Counted from the stretch's first letter, positions 48,901-51,894 are shown. The stretch is DNA of 64,000 bases from Chaetoderma sp. LZ-2023a (GCA_034401795.1 CM067369.1:91936579-92000578), one strand, 5' to 3'. Notes: generated from the letters alone by a model not told the origin. Program-made: numbers and translations.

Positions 48901-51762
48901 GACTAGATATGATCCTACTTCAAAAGAATGGTGTCAAGTCCACGCATTAAACGGGTCCAAAGAGCGCACTCAGCAATGGCGGATGGACCCAACAGCGTTA
49001 TTGTTGTCATATATTGAACCCCATGGCAGGGCGTCAGAACACCATTTCCAGGCGGATTGTAGAATGTATTCAGTTTTGTCATAAATCTGCCTCGGGTAAA
49101 CAAGTTGACTTAGCTAAGGCTCACAGTGTTCGCGGCGTAGTGGCTTCCACTGCCCTGTTTAATGGGGTTCCTGTGGATGACATTATGTCAGTAGCCCAGT
49201 GGCACTGTGAGTCAAGTTTCACCGACCATTACCTCCGTGACACCTCAAATCCTCTCGCCTTATCGATTTTGAAAAAACAATGTAGCTGTGTACATATTTT
49301 GATGAGGTTCTCTCATTTTTTACATATTTCACAATTTATCAATGGTAACAACCATTTACCTGGACTGCATCAGCCTTCACCAATGGGAAGATGATGACAG
49401 CAGCAACTTTTCACAAGGTCAGTCTTGTTTATGTGGGGTGTTCATTGTTAACTGTGCTGTCACGTGACCCTTCATTATTAATATGTTGTTTGTACATGTT
49501 TTATGTGGATCATTCTTGAGAGTATACGAAAATGGAGCCTCGTTTTATGTCCTATAGTACATGGCACTTGTGCGTAGAGGGCTTATGGGATATTGAGCAC
49601 TTGTTTGTATGGTACTTATTTATATTTCTAGTATATTCTAATTGTTGCATTCTCTAAATTAGTATGGATAGACACACCGGTGACACAAACAGTTGGGACA
49701 ACACTGTATGGTTAAATCTCAGCGACAATGGTCGCACGGCCCCACTGGTACATCAGTGTTCCAGCGGCTCTAGAAGTCAGTTTTTGTACACTGCGGTCTT
49801 CAGGCTTTCTTAAAGTTGCATAATGTCAGCCAATAAATTGGTCAGAGGAAGTGCTAGTCTGCGCATGCGTGAGGTTGGGGCTGGCATGCGCCGGACTGTC
49901 ATCTGCCCAGTAGGGGCACCTAACTTTTTAAATCTGAGTGTTTATTGAGTGAAAGTCGATATTTGGGAATATCAAAGAGTGTTAGGGTGGTAAGTATTAA
50001 CTCTCTTGTGAAAAAAGAACTCCATGATTTCGTTTAAATAACTGATCCGATTTGGCTCAAATTTTAATGCAGGGAAGGAACTTGTGGTGCAACCGGATTT
50101 CCAGACTTTGGACATGATCCGTATAGCGGAGCCCGAATCTGGATCTGATCAAATTCTGGGTCTATGGATATCTCGGGAAACTACTGGTCCGATATCATTC
50201 CAGTTTTAATACATGAAGGGTGTTGTGACCATACACTAGGAGTCCACAACCTTAGGAATGATCCAAAGATATTCTGAAAATCTGATAAAAATCTGGAAAA
50301 TCAGAACAAATCCAGAAGATCCAAAAACCTTTTACAATATGGCAAAACGGGAGGGCAAGGATTTGTAATCTCTGATTACTTTTGTCTTTATATTTCTGAC
50401 AAGGCTGCCAATGTGCGAAATCTATTAGGTATAAGTTAGCATCACATTAATTATTATGTGACGTTAAATTCAGCAAGGATTTATTCGATATCAATTACAA
50501 ATTTGTTCTATGCCATCATTGCATCCAGTCTATATCATAATCACTGTGATTTGCAATTTTTTTCCATACTCTTCCAGAGTTTGGACTTGCTTAAGCCTGC
50601 TTAAGCCAAGAAACAGAAGAATGTTAGTTTTTCAGTTGACATTTAGTCAATCAAGAACTTATCCAATCCCATTAAACCTGTGTAGTTTTGTTTTATACCA
50701 TCAGCGTGTATCCGATCCCAATGAAGCTGTACAGATTTGTTATATGTCATCATTGCATTCAGTTTGCAGCAAAATTAAAATGAATTTAAAGTTTTTTCCA
50801 TGCTTTTACATGGTTTGGACTTGGCCTATTTCTGTGTGATTTGTCTCCATTTCAAGCATTAGAATAATGTTAAAGTTTTCAATAGAAATTTGATTTGTCA
50901 AGAGGGTAATAATACTATTTTAAGAAATCCTTATTCTACGGCAGCAACAGCCTCCACTCAAAGTAATTATATCTATATGTGCGGTCTATAGCATTTTCTT
51001 TGTCTCCATCCATTCATTCGTCAATCTGCCCATCCATCCATCCAGTGGGATAGCTCTAGCTCTACTGGAGCAACCTTCACCAAACTTGATATGGAGGTTG
51101 GTTTTGCGTGTCCGAAGAACCCTATTGATTTTGAGGTCAAATGTCAAGTTCACAGTGACCTAATTATTGATGTAATATTGCGTTTCTGATGATAACTTGA
51201 GTTATATTGAAGGAATCATTACCACTCTAATGTGTGAGGTTGTCCTTGGTGGTCCGAAGAACCCTATCGATTCTGGCGTCAAACGGACAAAGGTCACAGT
51301 GACTGAATTAATGACATATTACGTTTCCGGAGATAACTTGAGTTCTATTGAAGGGATCTTTACCAATTTTGGGTGGTAGGTTGTGCTTGGCGGAATGAGG
51401 TGCATTAACTTTAGAAATCTCTGATTGTCATTCGTGTTTCAAAATATTCAACAGTTTTGATGTGTATGTGTCTGATGATTTCCAACCCACACCACCCCAC
51501 CCACCCACTAAGATTTCCAGCATTCTGACATACCATATGTTTATGCATCACAATTTTTATGGGCTATACCTTGCACTGTACCATATCCTGAGATGAAATG
51601 TTAACGGTTGTAAGATAAGTTGCTGTAGATTCCATTAACCATGATTATTCTTCCATATCCTAGGCAGAGCTGGTGGAGTTGGAGAACATCCGGAGAACAT
51701 TCCATTCACAGAAGGTTGTTGTGGACAGGCAAGAGTTTTACAGCGATGAAGATGATGCATAA
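812..51762 (+). CDS. TBC1D2B: TBC1D2/TBC1D2B-like Rab GTPase-activating protein, C-terminal half (8 exons, 5' end outside window)
   Basis: The exons join in frame as 812-957, 1609-1717, 4708-4839, 14376-14513, 19100-19276, 22858-22992, 23880-23957 and 51664-51762, giving about 337 residues that cover the whole TBC domain and the C-terminal tail. Every junction has a GT donor and AG acceptor. The product matches vertebrate TBC1D2 and TBC1D2B from memory along its length. TBC proteins speed GTP hydrolysis by Rab GTPases; TBC1D2 (Armus) acts on Rab7 on late endosomes and autophagosomes. The catalytic Arg finger lies in VELDLLR (Arg codon 4726-4728) and the Gln finger in GYCQ (Gln codon 4837-4839), so catalysis should be intact. 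The PH and coiled-coil region expected upstream is not in the window. The tail ends in an acidic SDEDD run, as in TBC1D2B. Which vertebrate paralogue is closer is unclear; a single pre-duplication gene is likely. The last intron is 27.7 kb. Confidence 0.9.
993..1393 (+). repeat. F1 foldback MITE copy
   Basis: A diverged full-length copy inside the intron between exons 1 and 2: the target-side half with 'gatgtcacaatcataatga', the hairpin core at about 1168-1258, and the 'gatatgggcagagcaaagct' right half ending near 'ggatccctctatta'. Confidence 0.6.
1609..1717 (+). CDS. TBC1D2B: TBC gene exon 2
   Basis: It follows a 'tttctctcag' acceptor and ends before a 'gtttct' donor. The first base completes the codon split from exon 1. 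It encodes CINSHVGRDRDKLGPHHYKT and onward to NPNSKQ, matching the segment between the first TBC helix and the Arg-finger helix in TBC1D2/2B. Confidence 0.88.
1966..1982. repeat. short (AT)n run
   Basis: A simple AT dinucleotide tract just upstream of an F1 copy. The rest of 1720-1990 shows nothing recognisable. Confidence 0.7.
1991..2369 (+). repeat. F1 foldback MITE copy, full length
   Basis: It begins 'aatggaggaatcca' and ends 'tggattcttccatt', giving short terminal inverted repeats. The hairpin core at about 2155-2250 pairs 'gaatattttgaaacta' with its complement. Confidence 0.7.
2470..2935. repeat. minisatellite, about 25-bp unit
   Basis: Units of the type 'gccactgaatctagcatag' plus 'ccgcat' repeat imperfectly about 15-18 times, with occasional longer units carrying 'caatcaaccacacatgcat'. 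Long open frames across it are by-products of the repeat. The stretch 2940-3725 that follows shows no recognisable feature. Confidence 0.85.
3729..3990. repeat. small foldback MITE family F2, copy
   Basis: Family F2 is about 210-250 bp. It starts near 'taaccctttaa' and ends near 'ttaaagggttaa'. Inside are 'gtccatttgcagaccaaga', a pairing 'gaaaatttaccactggaat' stretch and a central palindrome 'gactggctcg...cgagccagtc'. This copy is diverged, with the 'ccgagccagtcattccagtg' side at about 3930-3950. Confidence 0.6.
4160..4620. repeat. 34-bp minisatellite
   Basis: About 13 head-to-tail units of 'tgtctgcatggctcctgcct' followed by 'atcattattctgta', with variants carrying 'gcctcatgcc'. Because 34 is not a multiple of three and the unit has no stop codon in this strand's frames, all three + frames stay open across the array. 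It lies in the intron before TBC exon 3. Confidence 0.9.
4708..4839 (+). CDS. TBC1D2B: TBC gene exon 3, both catalytic fingers
   Basis: The acceptor is 'ttttgtcag' and the donor 'gtttgc'; 44 codons, phase 0 at both ends. It encodes VELDLLRTLPDNQYFDSLES at its start and YTWHNSEIGYCQ at its end. VELDLLR is the IxxDxxR Arg-finger motif with Val for Ile, and the last residue is the catalytic Gln of YCQ. Catalysis by a paired Arg and Gln finger is established for TBC domains. Confidence 0.93.
5219..5408 (+). repeat. D1 left inverted terminal repeat
   Basis: It runs from 'ttctacttcgaataatactt' to 'cagtcagattcgtct'. The reverse complement is found at about 11415-11580, over roughly 160 bases with only a handful of differences. 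The outermost bases differ from those of the right end, as is usual in DIRS elements. Confidence 0.88.
6010..7656 (+). pseudogene. D1 gag-like ORF1 region
   Basis: A fossil ORF1. Near its start it encodes a Cys/His-rich cluster (CQKCNRF, then HHCVACAKC and CDVCAKW) that also occurs in the second DIRS element at 44900-45000. The middle is helix-rich and the end is Arg/Gly/Gln-rich (7330-7650), fitting nucleic-acid binding. A pyrimidine-rich 'tttgcag' lies just before it, as a splice acceptor would. The region is broken. The exact role of DIRS ORF1 is assumed from the gag-like position. Confidence 0.7.
7660..9240 (+). pseudogene. D1 reverse transcriptase and RNase H region
   Basis: The RT fingers and palm are recognisable: FLVPKRTGGWRPILNLKPLN, then SIDLKDAYFHIPM, then the catalytic YIDD with following DWLLKA (about 8358-8385). 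The RNase H part follows with FTDAS, the RTDNS strand and a HIPG...ADALSR end (about 8840-9190). This order and these motifs are typical of DIRS elements. It is fossil and broken. Confidence 0.88.
9241..9790 (+). pseudogene. D1 conserved region between RNase H and recombinase
   Basis: It encodes the block VDLF...YVSPIPDLLALAVDALAI, then YAYPPTILIPKVL and LLIAPYWPGRSWF, found after RNase H in DIRS-group elements. Some members have a methylase-like domain about here. I cannot say whether this block is catalytic; the same block recurs in D2 at about 47940-48240. Confidence 0.65.
9791..10644 (+). pseudogene. D1 tyrosine recombinase region
   Basis: It has an N-terminal SAM-like part (STLAAYKSALASVIP) and a catalytic part with the family's Arg (SARTKSEIHAL), the His-x-x-Arg pair (HQVRALAAS) and the terminal Tyr region (AQWHAESSFTDFYLRD). 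DIRS elements use such a recombinase to integrate a circular DNA form, which is why no target duplication is expected. It is fossil and broken. The segment 10645-11260 is 3' untranslated DNA of the element. Confidence 0.88.
11262..11345 (+). repeat. D1 internal complementary region (ICR)
   Basis: The first half (to about 11291) is the reverse complement of the left outer end at 5219-5260. The second half ('agcatccgcttttgtttcta' onward) is the reverse complement of the right outer end at 11560-11615. The two meet at an A-run near 11292. This is the DIRS hallmark thought to template the joined circular intermediate. Confidence 0.88.
11415..11615 (-). repeat. D1 right inverted terminal repeat
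   Basis: It matches the reverse complement of 5230-5405 closely. It then extends outward with a unique terminus 'gaattctcgtagaaacaaaa' to 'gcggatgctttttt', which is mirrored in the ICR. Confidence 0.88.
11646..12400. repeat. tandem-unit repeat family F5, about 175-bp units
   Basis: Three to four imperfect units starting near 'caccaagaatta' (about 11760, 11940, 12115 and part of 12290). Each carries 'gacatttaattcatcaagga' and then 'cagatttgatc' and 'catcattgcat'. The end ('aagaaatccttatt'-like) is shared with a second array at 50440-50940. No coding capacity. Confidence 0.7.
12573..12790. repeat. F2 foldback MITE copy
   Basis: It contains 'gaatgtccatttgcaggcca', the central 'actggctcaataaccgagcc' palindrome and the returning 'gtagatggacattgcc' arm. 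The ends are worn. 12800-13100 holds a partial foldback relic with 'gttaaatattttgaaattaa'. Confidence 0.65.
13107..13503 (+). repeat. F1 foldback MITE copy, full length
   Basis: It begins 'taatggaggattccagttta' and ends 'aaactgaattcctccatta', so both termini are present as inverted repeats. The hairpin core is at about 13272-13378. Confidence 0.75.
13650..14368 (+). repeat. tandem-unit repeat family F4, abutting TBC exon 4
   Basis: A C-run and 'atatggggttatataacgtt' head are followed by four to five units of about 130 bp. Each unit has 'cgttaccaatctgg', 'ggtccgaagaaccctatcga' and 'ggtcaaggtcacagtgacc'. The tail 'cttggcggaatg' to 'aatctctgattgtcattctt' recurs at 51388-51450. The tail ends about 7 bases before exon 4. 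Confidence 0.8.
14376..14513 (+). CDS. TBC1D2B: TBC gene exon 4
   Basis: It has 46 codons, phase 0, with acceptor 'tttatttcag' and donor 'gtaatt'. It encodes GLNRLAAIALLFLSEEESFW and continues through IVEHIMPPEYYSKSLEGSQVDL, almost as in vertebrate TBC1D2 (QGLNRLAAIALL). A tandem-unit repeat ends at about 14368 and appears to supply the pyrimidine-rich bases of this acceptor. Confidence 0.93.
14514..15127. other. intron with a small foldback relic
   Basis: A short hairpin relic of the F1/F4-related core lies at about 14757-14850 ('gactattttgaaacaaattt' pairing with a weaker return arm). Nothing else is recognisable. Confidence 0.4.
15128..15502 (-). repeat. F1 foldback MITE copy, full length
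   Basis: Inverted relative to most copies: starts 'tagaggaatccagctttagc' and ends 'gataaactggattcctctat'. The hairpin core at about 15260-15320 is shortened. Confidence 0.75.
15655..15750. repeat. short foldback relic with the F1-like core
   Basis: It contains 'ttcaatattttgaaattaaa' and the return arm 'ttttaaaatattcaacagaa'. The flanks are unlike F1, so it is a related but separate small family or a remnant. The remainder of 15503-15870 shows nothing. Confidence 0.45.
15871..16983. mobile_element. foldback DNA transposon with Tc1/mariner-like TA ends
   Basis: The left end 'taccgttaaaattcgactaa' matches the reverse complement of the right end (taccgattttattcgaggaa), both running into 'aggacgc'; TA lies at both boundaries. 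Long subterminal inverted repeats follow: 16020-16160 pairs with about 16670-16810 (shared 'gtttaatgtatacctcaaaa'-type sequence). No transposase was found, so it is non-autonomous. Superfamily assignment rests only on the TA and is tentative. Confidence 0.6.
16991..18544. mobile_element. non-autonomous hAT-like element with 8-bp target duplication
   Basis: It begins 'aagggttgcacaattattca' and ends 'aaaaatcgtgcaaccct' plus a; the inner terminal bases are inverted repeats of the 'agggttgcac' type often seen in hAT MITEs. 'atttgatt' flanks both sides (16983-16990 and 18545-18552), an 8-bp target duplication. The subterminal parts are rich in 'ataatcg'. There is no transposase. It carries an inverted partial copy of the neighbouring TA-element (about 17640-18150). 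Confidence 0.72.
18752..18990. repeat. F2 foldback MITE copy with near-perfect core
   Basis: The core 'gactggctcggttatcgagc' is flanked by 'accactggaat' and 'attccagtggt', so a long hairpin of roughly 80 bases per arm is possible. Its end lies about 110 bases before TBC exon 5. Confidence 0.8.
19100..19276 (+). CDS. TBC1D2B: TBC gene exon 5
   Basis: It has 59 codons, phase 0, with acceptor 'gattttgcag' and donor 'gtaagg'. It encodes RVMRDLLQDKLPRLHMHLDR, then LFNWFLTVFVDS and VWDSLLYEGSK. These are the conserved helices of the second half of the TBC domain (FNWFL.VF.DS and W D.FLYEG in family members). Confidence 0.93.
19277..19706. other. intron, nothing recognised
   Basis: AT-rich sequence with a short (TA)n run near 19410. 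No repeat family or coding signal was recognised. Confidence 0.3.
19707..19912. repeat. F2 foldback MITE copy, diverged
   Basis: It has 'tgactggcttggttaacgag' as the central palindrome and 'gatttgttaaag'-type ends ('gcgctaaatggtta'). The arms are worn. Confidence 0.55.
19985..21870 (-). pseudogene. LINE reverse transcriptase relic
   Basis: Read on the minus strand from 21870 down, it encodes a pre-RT stretch (NSEGHFIRIDKVKADGIGEW), RT fingers (GQGTLIALHKLKKPTNLRPI), a palm block (SRAFDTIKCSKILDALPHSR near 21135) and the catalytic YGDDVNIIDKEKKPLDKLLP (YGDD at about 20755-20766), then a C-terminal part with HRNHLRAI and YKARRGRHCTNM near 20170. This fits a non-LTR retrotransposon of the kind common in marine invertebrates. 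The usual Ala of YADD is Gly here. Several stops and frame shifts interrupt it. A Pro-coding GT-rich tract replaces part of the palm at 20780-20840, and a 93-bp inverted duplication sits at 21163-21255. No endonuclease or tail was found, so it is 5'-truncated and dead. The clade is not assigned. Confidence 0.8.
21163..21255. repeat. 93-bp near-perfect hairpin inside the LINE relic
   Basis: The arms are 21163-21207 and 21211-21255 with a 3-base loop (aga at 21208-21210) and a single mismatch. The arms encode LINE sequence, so the right arm is an inverted copy of the left. Confidence 0.92.
21891..22110. repeat. F2 foldback MITE copy, diverged
   Basis: It starts 'taaccctttaatggtcaaga' and contains 'gcctgcaaagggacatttct' and 'aagaccactgcaagcacca' on the right arm. 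Its central palindrome is largely lost. A second foldback relic with 'ctgaatattttgaaactaat' follows at about 22135-22250. Confidence 0.6.
22328..22737 (-). repeat. F1 foldback MITE copy, full length
   Basis: It starts 'tgatgaatccaggtttagct' and ends 'gaaactggaatcctccattg'. The hairpin core at about 22460-22555 includes 'gcagcaacagcacccagtcg'. It ends about 120 bases before TBC exon 6. Confidence 0.75.
22858..22992 (+). CDS. TBC1D2B: TBC gene exon 6
   Basis: It has 45 codons, phase 0, with acceptor 'tactcaag' and donor 'gtcagt'. It encodes VLFRFGLALLKIEEEQLLKQ and then ECLRTIGERVTDMTRLAQ, matching the last TBC helices (V.FR.ALA.FK..E..IL). Confidence 0.92.
23108..23565. repeat. two adjacent F2 foldback MITE copies
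   Basis: The first is at 23108-23358, complete, with core 'ctggctcaataaccgagcca'. The second is at 23367-23565, diverged, running into an (AAT)n run at 23563-23590. They lie in the intron between exons 6 and 7. Confidence 0.7.
23880..23957 (+). CDS. TBC1D2B: TBC gene exon 7
   Basis: It has 26 codons, phase 0, with acceptor 'tatttgcag' and donor 'gtacag'. It encodes IAFGDLNPFPMKVIRTRRQF and then YLTQIK. The signature FGDLNPFP is diagnostic of TBC1D2/TBC1D2B just after the TBC domain. Confidence 0.93.
24023..24211. repeat. F2 foldback MITE copy, right end missing
   Basis: It runs from 'taaccctttaaccctcaaat' to 'ggcctgcaaatggacatttc', where it stops abruptly and an unrelated stretch begins. 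Confidence 0.65.
24212..24835. other. unassigned stretch joined to an F2 break
   Basis: This piece begins inside the F2 right arm. Its first 180 bases are less AT-rich than the surroundings and carry one short open frame (24190-24387 on +) with no family resemblance I can name. It may be the edge of another inserted element. The rest to 24835 is AT-rich and unremarkable. Confidence 0.3.
24836..26869 (-). repeat. F1 foldback MITE split by an F3 repeat
   Basis: The left part is 24836-25060 ('ttttagctatgccccgccca' through the hairpin 'ggcagcaacaacgcccagta'). The right part is about 26697-26869 ('attaaataatagagacatac' to 'actctggaaaggtcca'). The two parts together make one F1 copy with 'acctttccagt'-type ends. 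Confidence 0.7.
25063..26696. repeat. long repeat family F3 ('tagctcacc' type), inserted in F1
   Basis: It starts 'tagctcaccgcttatgtcgt' followed by a 'gtccgtccgtc' run, and ends 'gatggtgcttgtt'. Inside are degenerate tandem units containing 'ggccgatttgaattatattt', 'ggcggccatcttgga' and 'ccagaaccgctga'-type strings, about 350-400 bp apart. It is a non-coding element; I recognise the type from marine invertebrate genomes but cannot name its superfamily. Confidence 0.65.
26885..27075 (+). mobile_element. solo terminus of a DIRS family related to D2
   Basis: A 'gcatgcgcggtcaggcttca' start, a 'ctgcctattagggcagg' stretch and the terminus 'atatcaaagagtcttc' to 'ggtaagtattaactctct' follow the same order as the right inverted terminal repeat of D2 at about 49862-50035. 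It is a fossil fragment without any coding part. Confidence 0.5.
27090..27256. repeat. F2 foldback MITE, truncated
   Basis: It begins 'taaccctttaatgggctaat'. It contains 'gcccatttgcagaccaagag' and then jumps to 'caagaccgctgcagaaggcg'; the central palindrome is mostly missing. Confidence 0.6.
27258..27609 (+). repeat. F1 foldback MITE copy
   Basis: It runs from 'ataggggaatccaatctgtc' to 'aaaagtggattcatcgattg'. The left arm of the hairpin is shortened ('gcagcagcacccagtcaaat'). Confidence 0.7.
28103..28305. repeat. F2 foldback MITE copy
   Basis: It runs from 'ttaaccatttaatggtcata' to 'gaccattaaagagttaaa', with the core 'gctggcttaataaccgagtc'. The flanking 27610-28100 and 28306-29120 hold no recognised gene; a short (AC)n tract is at 28694-28712. 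Confidence 0.65.
29124..29490 (+). repeat. F1 foldback MITE copy
   Basis: It runs from 'gaatctagtttatcgatcaa' to 'agctggattcatccattg'. The hairpin is asymmetrical, having lost much of the left arm. 29491-29680 shows nothing. Confidence 0.7.
29683..30993. repeat. F3 long repeat with a DIRS fragment inside
   Basis: The left end is 'ttagctcacctgtcccgaag' and the right end 'ccaggtgagcgccacaggcc' to 'cttgggcctcttgtt'. Units of about 140-150 bp contain 'tttcaaccaaatttggctg' and 'tcagaattttgattcctcaa'. The D1-family fragment at 30213-30706 interrupts one unit: 'aaattgtcaaaatgc' is on its left and the unit resumes at 'caattttttgggtgaaaat'. Confidence 0.75.
30213..30706 (+). mobile_element. internally deleted fragment of the D1 DIRS family
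   Basis: It starts 'ttctacttcgaataatactt' exactly as the D1 left end does, continues through the left terminal repeat and leader ('tcacaggggcaggttgtatc') and ends with 'ctagctgaga', a match to D1 near 10990. It is a fossil with no coding part and no right terminal repeat. Divergence from D1 is moderate. Confidence 0.8.
31150..32186. repeat. three F2 foldback copies in a row
   Basis: Copies lie at about 31150-31328 (core partly lost), 31608-31818 (diverged) and 31927-32186 (with an A-run at 31987-31999 and core 'gggcttggttattgagccag'). Between them is plain AT-rich intron. A 30-base direct duplication ('attattatctcacatggcca') lies just upstream at 31010-31070. Confidence 0.65.
32322..32555. 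repeat. F2 foldback MITE copy, well preserved
   Basis: It runs from 'taaccctttaatggtcaaat' to 'gaccattaaagggttaaaa', with a central palindrome 'gactggctcgcttatcgagc'. The arms pair over most of their length. Confidence 0.8.
32600..33485. repeat. cluster of three further small foldback elements
   Basis: At 32600-32780 a hairpin pairs 'tttggtggaagacgttgctg' with 'cagcaacatcatccaccaaa'. At 32790-32990 there is a half F2 copy. At 33275-33485 a foldback begins 'gttaaccatttcagcgacaa' and ends 'tcatcggtgaaaaggttaa', with core 'ggaagtcattgctgcctaag'. The stretch 33040-33150 also pairs 'tgttcattttg' with 'caaaatgaaca'. All are non-coding. Confidence 0.6.
33905..34556. repeat. F3 long repeat, partial
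   Basis: It begins inside the head ('cgaaaggccaagtgagctta') and ends 'ccaggtgagtgatacaggcc'. It shows units with 'caagaaccactgggccgatt' and 'ttggcggccatct'-like text, as in the copy at 25063-26696. Confidence 0.65.
34596..34831. repeat. F2 foldback MITE copy, reference-quality
   Basis: One of the best kept copies: 'tccatttgcaaaccaagaga', then 'accactggaatgactggctc', the loop 'ggttatc', and a full return arm ending 'aagaccactgcagaaaccat' and 'gatatgagtgttaaca'. It serves to show what the D1 insertion site looked like before insertion. Confidence 0.85.
34833..35155 (+). mobile_element. tRNA-derived SINE
   Basis: The head 'gaggcgatggctcagacggt' has an A-box-like 'tggctcagacgg', and a degenerate B box ('gggtgcacgtctc') lies about 40 bases later, as in tRNA-derived SINEs. 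The body (to about 35155) is unlike the neighbouring repeats and contains 'aatgggtaccagtac' and 'cccatatgctctctgatgg'. It sits exactly between an F2 copy and a 5'-truncated F3 repeat. Confidence 0.55.
35155..35731. repeat. F3 long repeat, 5' truncated
   Basis: It begins at 'ctcggtccgtcatctgcaca' and ends 'tcaggtgagtgtcgctggcc' to 'ttgggcctcttgttt'. Three units of about 145 bp are present, each with 'tttcaaccaaatttgg' and 'aattttgattcatcaatttt'. 35732-36455 holds no recognised feature. Confidence 0.7.
36456..36662. repeat. F2 foldback MITE copy
   Basis: It runs from 'ttaacccatcaatttcttca' to 'gctgatatgagtgttaaagg', with core 'gcctggctcggttatcgagc'. A worn foldback with 'ggcagcaacgctcactctcc' follows at about 36700-36880, and a single F5 piece is at 37000-37090. 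Confidence 0.75.
37090..38465. repeat. CCATGGTC-rich repeat block
   Basis: The palindromic words 'ccatgg' and 'gaccatggtc' recur many times at both ends of the block (37100-37260 and 38300-38465) and around 37440-37620. A direct duplication of about 120 bp ('gaccatgatatatgatggtc' onward) lies at 37430-37660, and 37815-37850 has further copies. The middle (37880-38280) is AT-rich without the motif. It looks like one repetitive element with motif-rich ends. Confidence 0.6.
38466..39625. repeat. F3-like long repeat, tandem units
   Basis: Six or so units of about 150-165 bp, each containing 'acagaattttgattggtcaa' and then 'ggcggccatcttg'. The right end is 'caggtgagcgtctcaggccc'. The left end is lost where it meets the CCATGG block. 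Confidence 0.7.
39626..41395. other. intron stretch with scattered relics
   Basis: It holds part of an F1 hairpin arm at 39775-39830 ('agcacccagtcaaattagtt'), a trace of F2 at about 39960-40050 and a (CACT)n microsatellite at about 40467-40526. No gene was recognised. Confidence 0.4.
41396..41764 (+). repeat. F1 foldback MITE copy, full length
   Basis: The left half has 'catatgacatcataatcaat', the hairpin core is at about 41545-41634 ('ggtgccataggcaccaac'), and the right end is 'agctaaaactggaaaggtcca'. 41765-42240 shows nothing. Confidence 0.75.
42240..43125. repeat. compound tetranucleotide microsatellite (CTGA/CTGG)n
   Basis: About 890 bp of 'gactgactgactg' and 'ggctggctggctg' blocks, with an internal (GACA)/(GGCA) patch at about 42380-42425. 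Open frames coding Ser/Gln/Val runs across it are artefacts of the repeat. Confidence 0.95.
43345..43435. repeat. F2 foldback fragment
   Basis: Only the right arm remains ('agcaaatggacgttgcacaa' and 'gaccactgcagatcaa'). Confidence 0.5.
43578..43706. repeat. (TCTG)n microsatellite
   Basis: Runs of 'tctgtctgtctgtctgtc' interrupted by 'ccatccatccat'. It lies just outside the left terminal repeat of D2. Confidence 0.9.
43742..43915 (+). repeat. D2 left inverted terminal repeat
   Basis: It includes 'atatcgactcactcattaaa', 'gttaggtgcccctactgagc' and 'agactagcacttcc'. The reverse complement recurs at 49838-49992. Confidence 0.85.
44900..46378 (+). pseudogene. D2 gag-like ORF1 region
   Basis: It starts after a 'ttttttcag' acceptor-like site with a Cys/His cluster (CPSCGKF, HLCFQCGPC, CDICKQW), the same layout as in D1. 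A G/GT-rich tract interrupts it at 45009-45064. A longer, better-kept part lies at 45392-46378, with helical segments and a Gly/Arg/Pro-rich end. It is fossil and broken. Confidence 0.65.
46530..47930 (+). pseudogene. D2 reverse transcriptase and RNase H region
   Basis: It contains STGGWRPILNLKPLNKFIV, then SIYLKDAYFHIPM, the catalytic YIDDWLLKAHN (about 47069-47100), and the RNase H signatures YIDAS at about 47530 and VRSDNSS near 47697. Block order is the same as in D1. It is fossil and broken. Confidence 0.85.
47931..48250 (+). pseudogene. D2 conserved post-RNase H block
   Basis: It encodes IDFFATKKNAKMTTYVSPIP, ATDALAISWMGMYAYAFPPA and LLITPNWPSRSWYTDLLDLL, parallel to the D1 block at 9270-9520. 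Conservation across two diverged families suggests a real, selected function when active. Confidence 0.65.
48260..49394 (+). pseudogene. D2 tyrosine recombinase region
   Basis: It has KGMGNLRPRNPPVIPSWSLS, the Arg block (SARRRSKIHAL), the His-x-x-Arg pair (HSVRGVVAS) and the terminal Tyr block (AQWHCESSFTDHYLRD near 49195-49245). It is fossil and broken. 49395-49835 is 3' untranslated DNA of the element. Confidence 0.85.
49838..49992 (-). repeat. D2 right inverted terminal repeat
   Basis: It includes 'ggaagtgctagtctgcgcat', 'gtaggggcacctaacttttt' and 'agtcgatatttgggaatatc'. It continues into 'ggtaagtattaactctct', also found at the solo terminus near 27030. Confidence 0.85.
49993..50439. other. 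intron stretch, no family recognised
   Basis: It contains 'gatatctcgggaaactactg' and similar phrases reminiscent of the F3/F4 style of unit, but no array could be delimited. Confidence 0.3.
50440..50940. repeat. tandem-unit repeat family F5, second array
   Basis: About three units with 'gccatcattgcatccagt', 'catttagtcaatcaagaact' and 'cattgcattcagtttgcagc'. The end 'attttaagaaatccttattc' matches that of the first array at about 12345-12370. Confidence 0.7.
51000..51450 (+). repeat. tandem-unit repeat family F4, second array
   Basis: Three units with 'gaagaaccctatcga' and 'aaaggtcacagtgac'. The tail 'gcttggcggaatgaggtgca' to 'aatctctgattgtcattcgt' is the same as the one next to exon 4. Here it stops about 214 bases before the terminal exon. 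Confidence 0.75.
51664..51762 (+). CDS. TBC1D2B: TBC gene terminal exon (exon 8)
   Basis: The acceptor is 'catatcctag'. It encodes AELVELENIRRTFHSQKVVV and ends in FYSDEDDA followed by TAA at 51760-51762. It continues exon 7 without a phase break and matches the C-terminal coiled segment and acidic end of TBC1D2B. It lies 27.7 kb from exon 7; no other plausible exon was seen between them. Confidence 0.88.
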   Translation, partial: AELVELENIRRTFHSQKVVVDRQEFYSDEDDA

Positions 51763-51894
51763 TATGTATCAAATATCAAAATGAGGAAATTTCTGAGTAA
51801 TCGTTGCATTAATTTACAATCGTCGATGAAAATGATTTTTTTAGTTTTTGGCAGAAATGGAGTTCACACTCACGGTGTTTAAAATTGGTGCATC

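Larger units (their letters stand above)
43742..49992 (+). mobile_element. D2: second DIRS-type retrotransposon, older copy
   Basis: A fossil DIRS element of about 6.25 kb in the last TBC intron, same strand as the gene. Parts in order: left inverted terminal repeat, leader, gag-like ORF1, reverse transcriptase, RNase H, the conserved post-RNase H block, tyrosine recombinase, right inverted terminal repeat. I could not find a clear internal complementary region. It is related to D1 in every domain but clearly a different family. The terminal repeats differ by roughly 15% by eye, so it is much older than D1. All parts are present but the reading frames are broken in many places (about eight or more). 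Confidence 0.85.
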
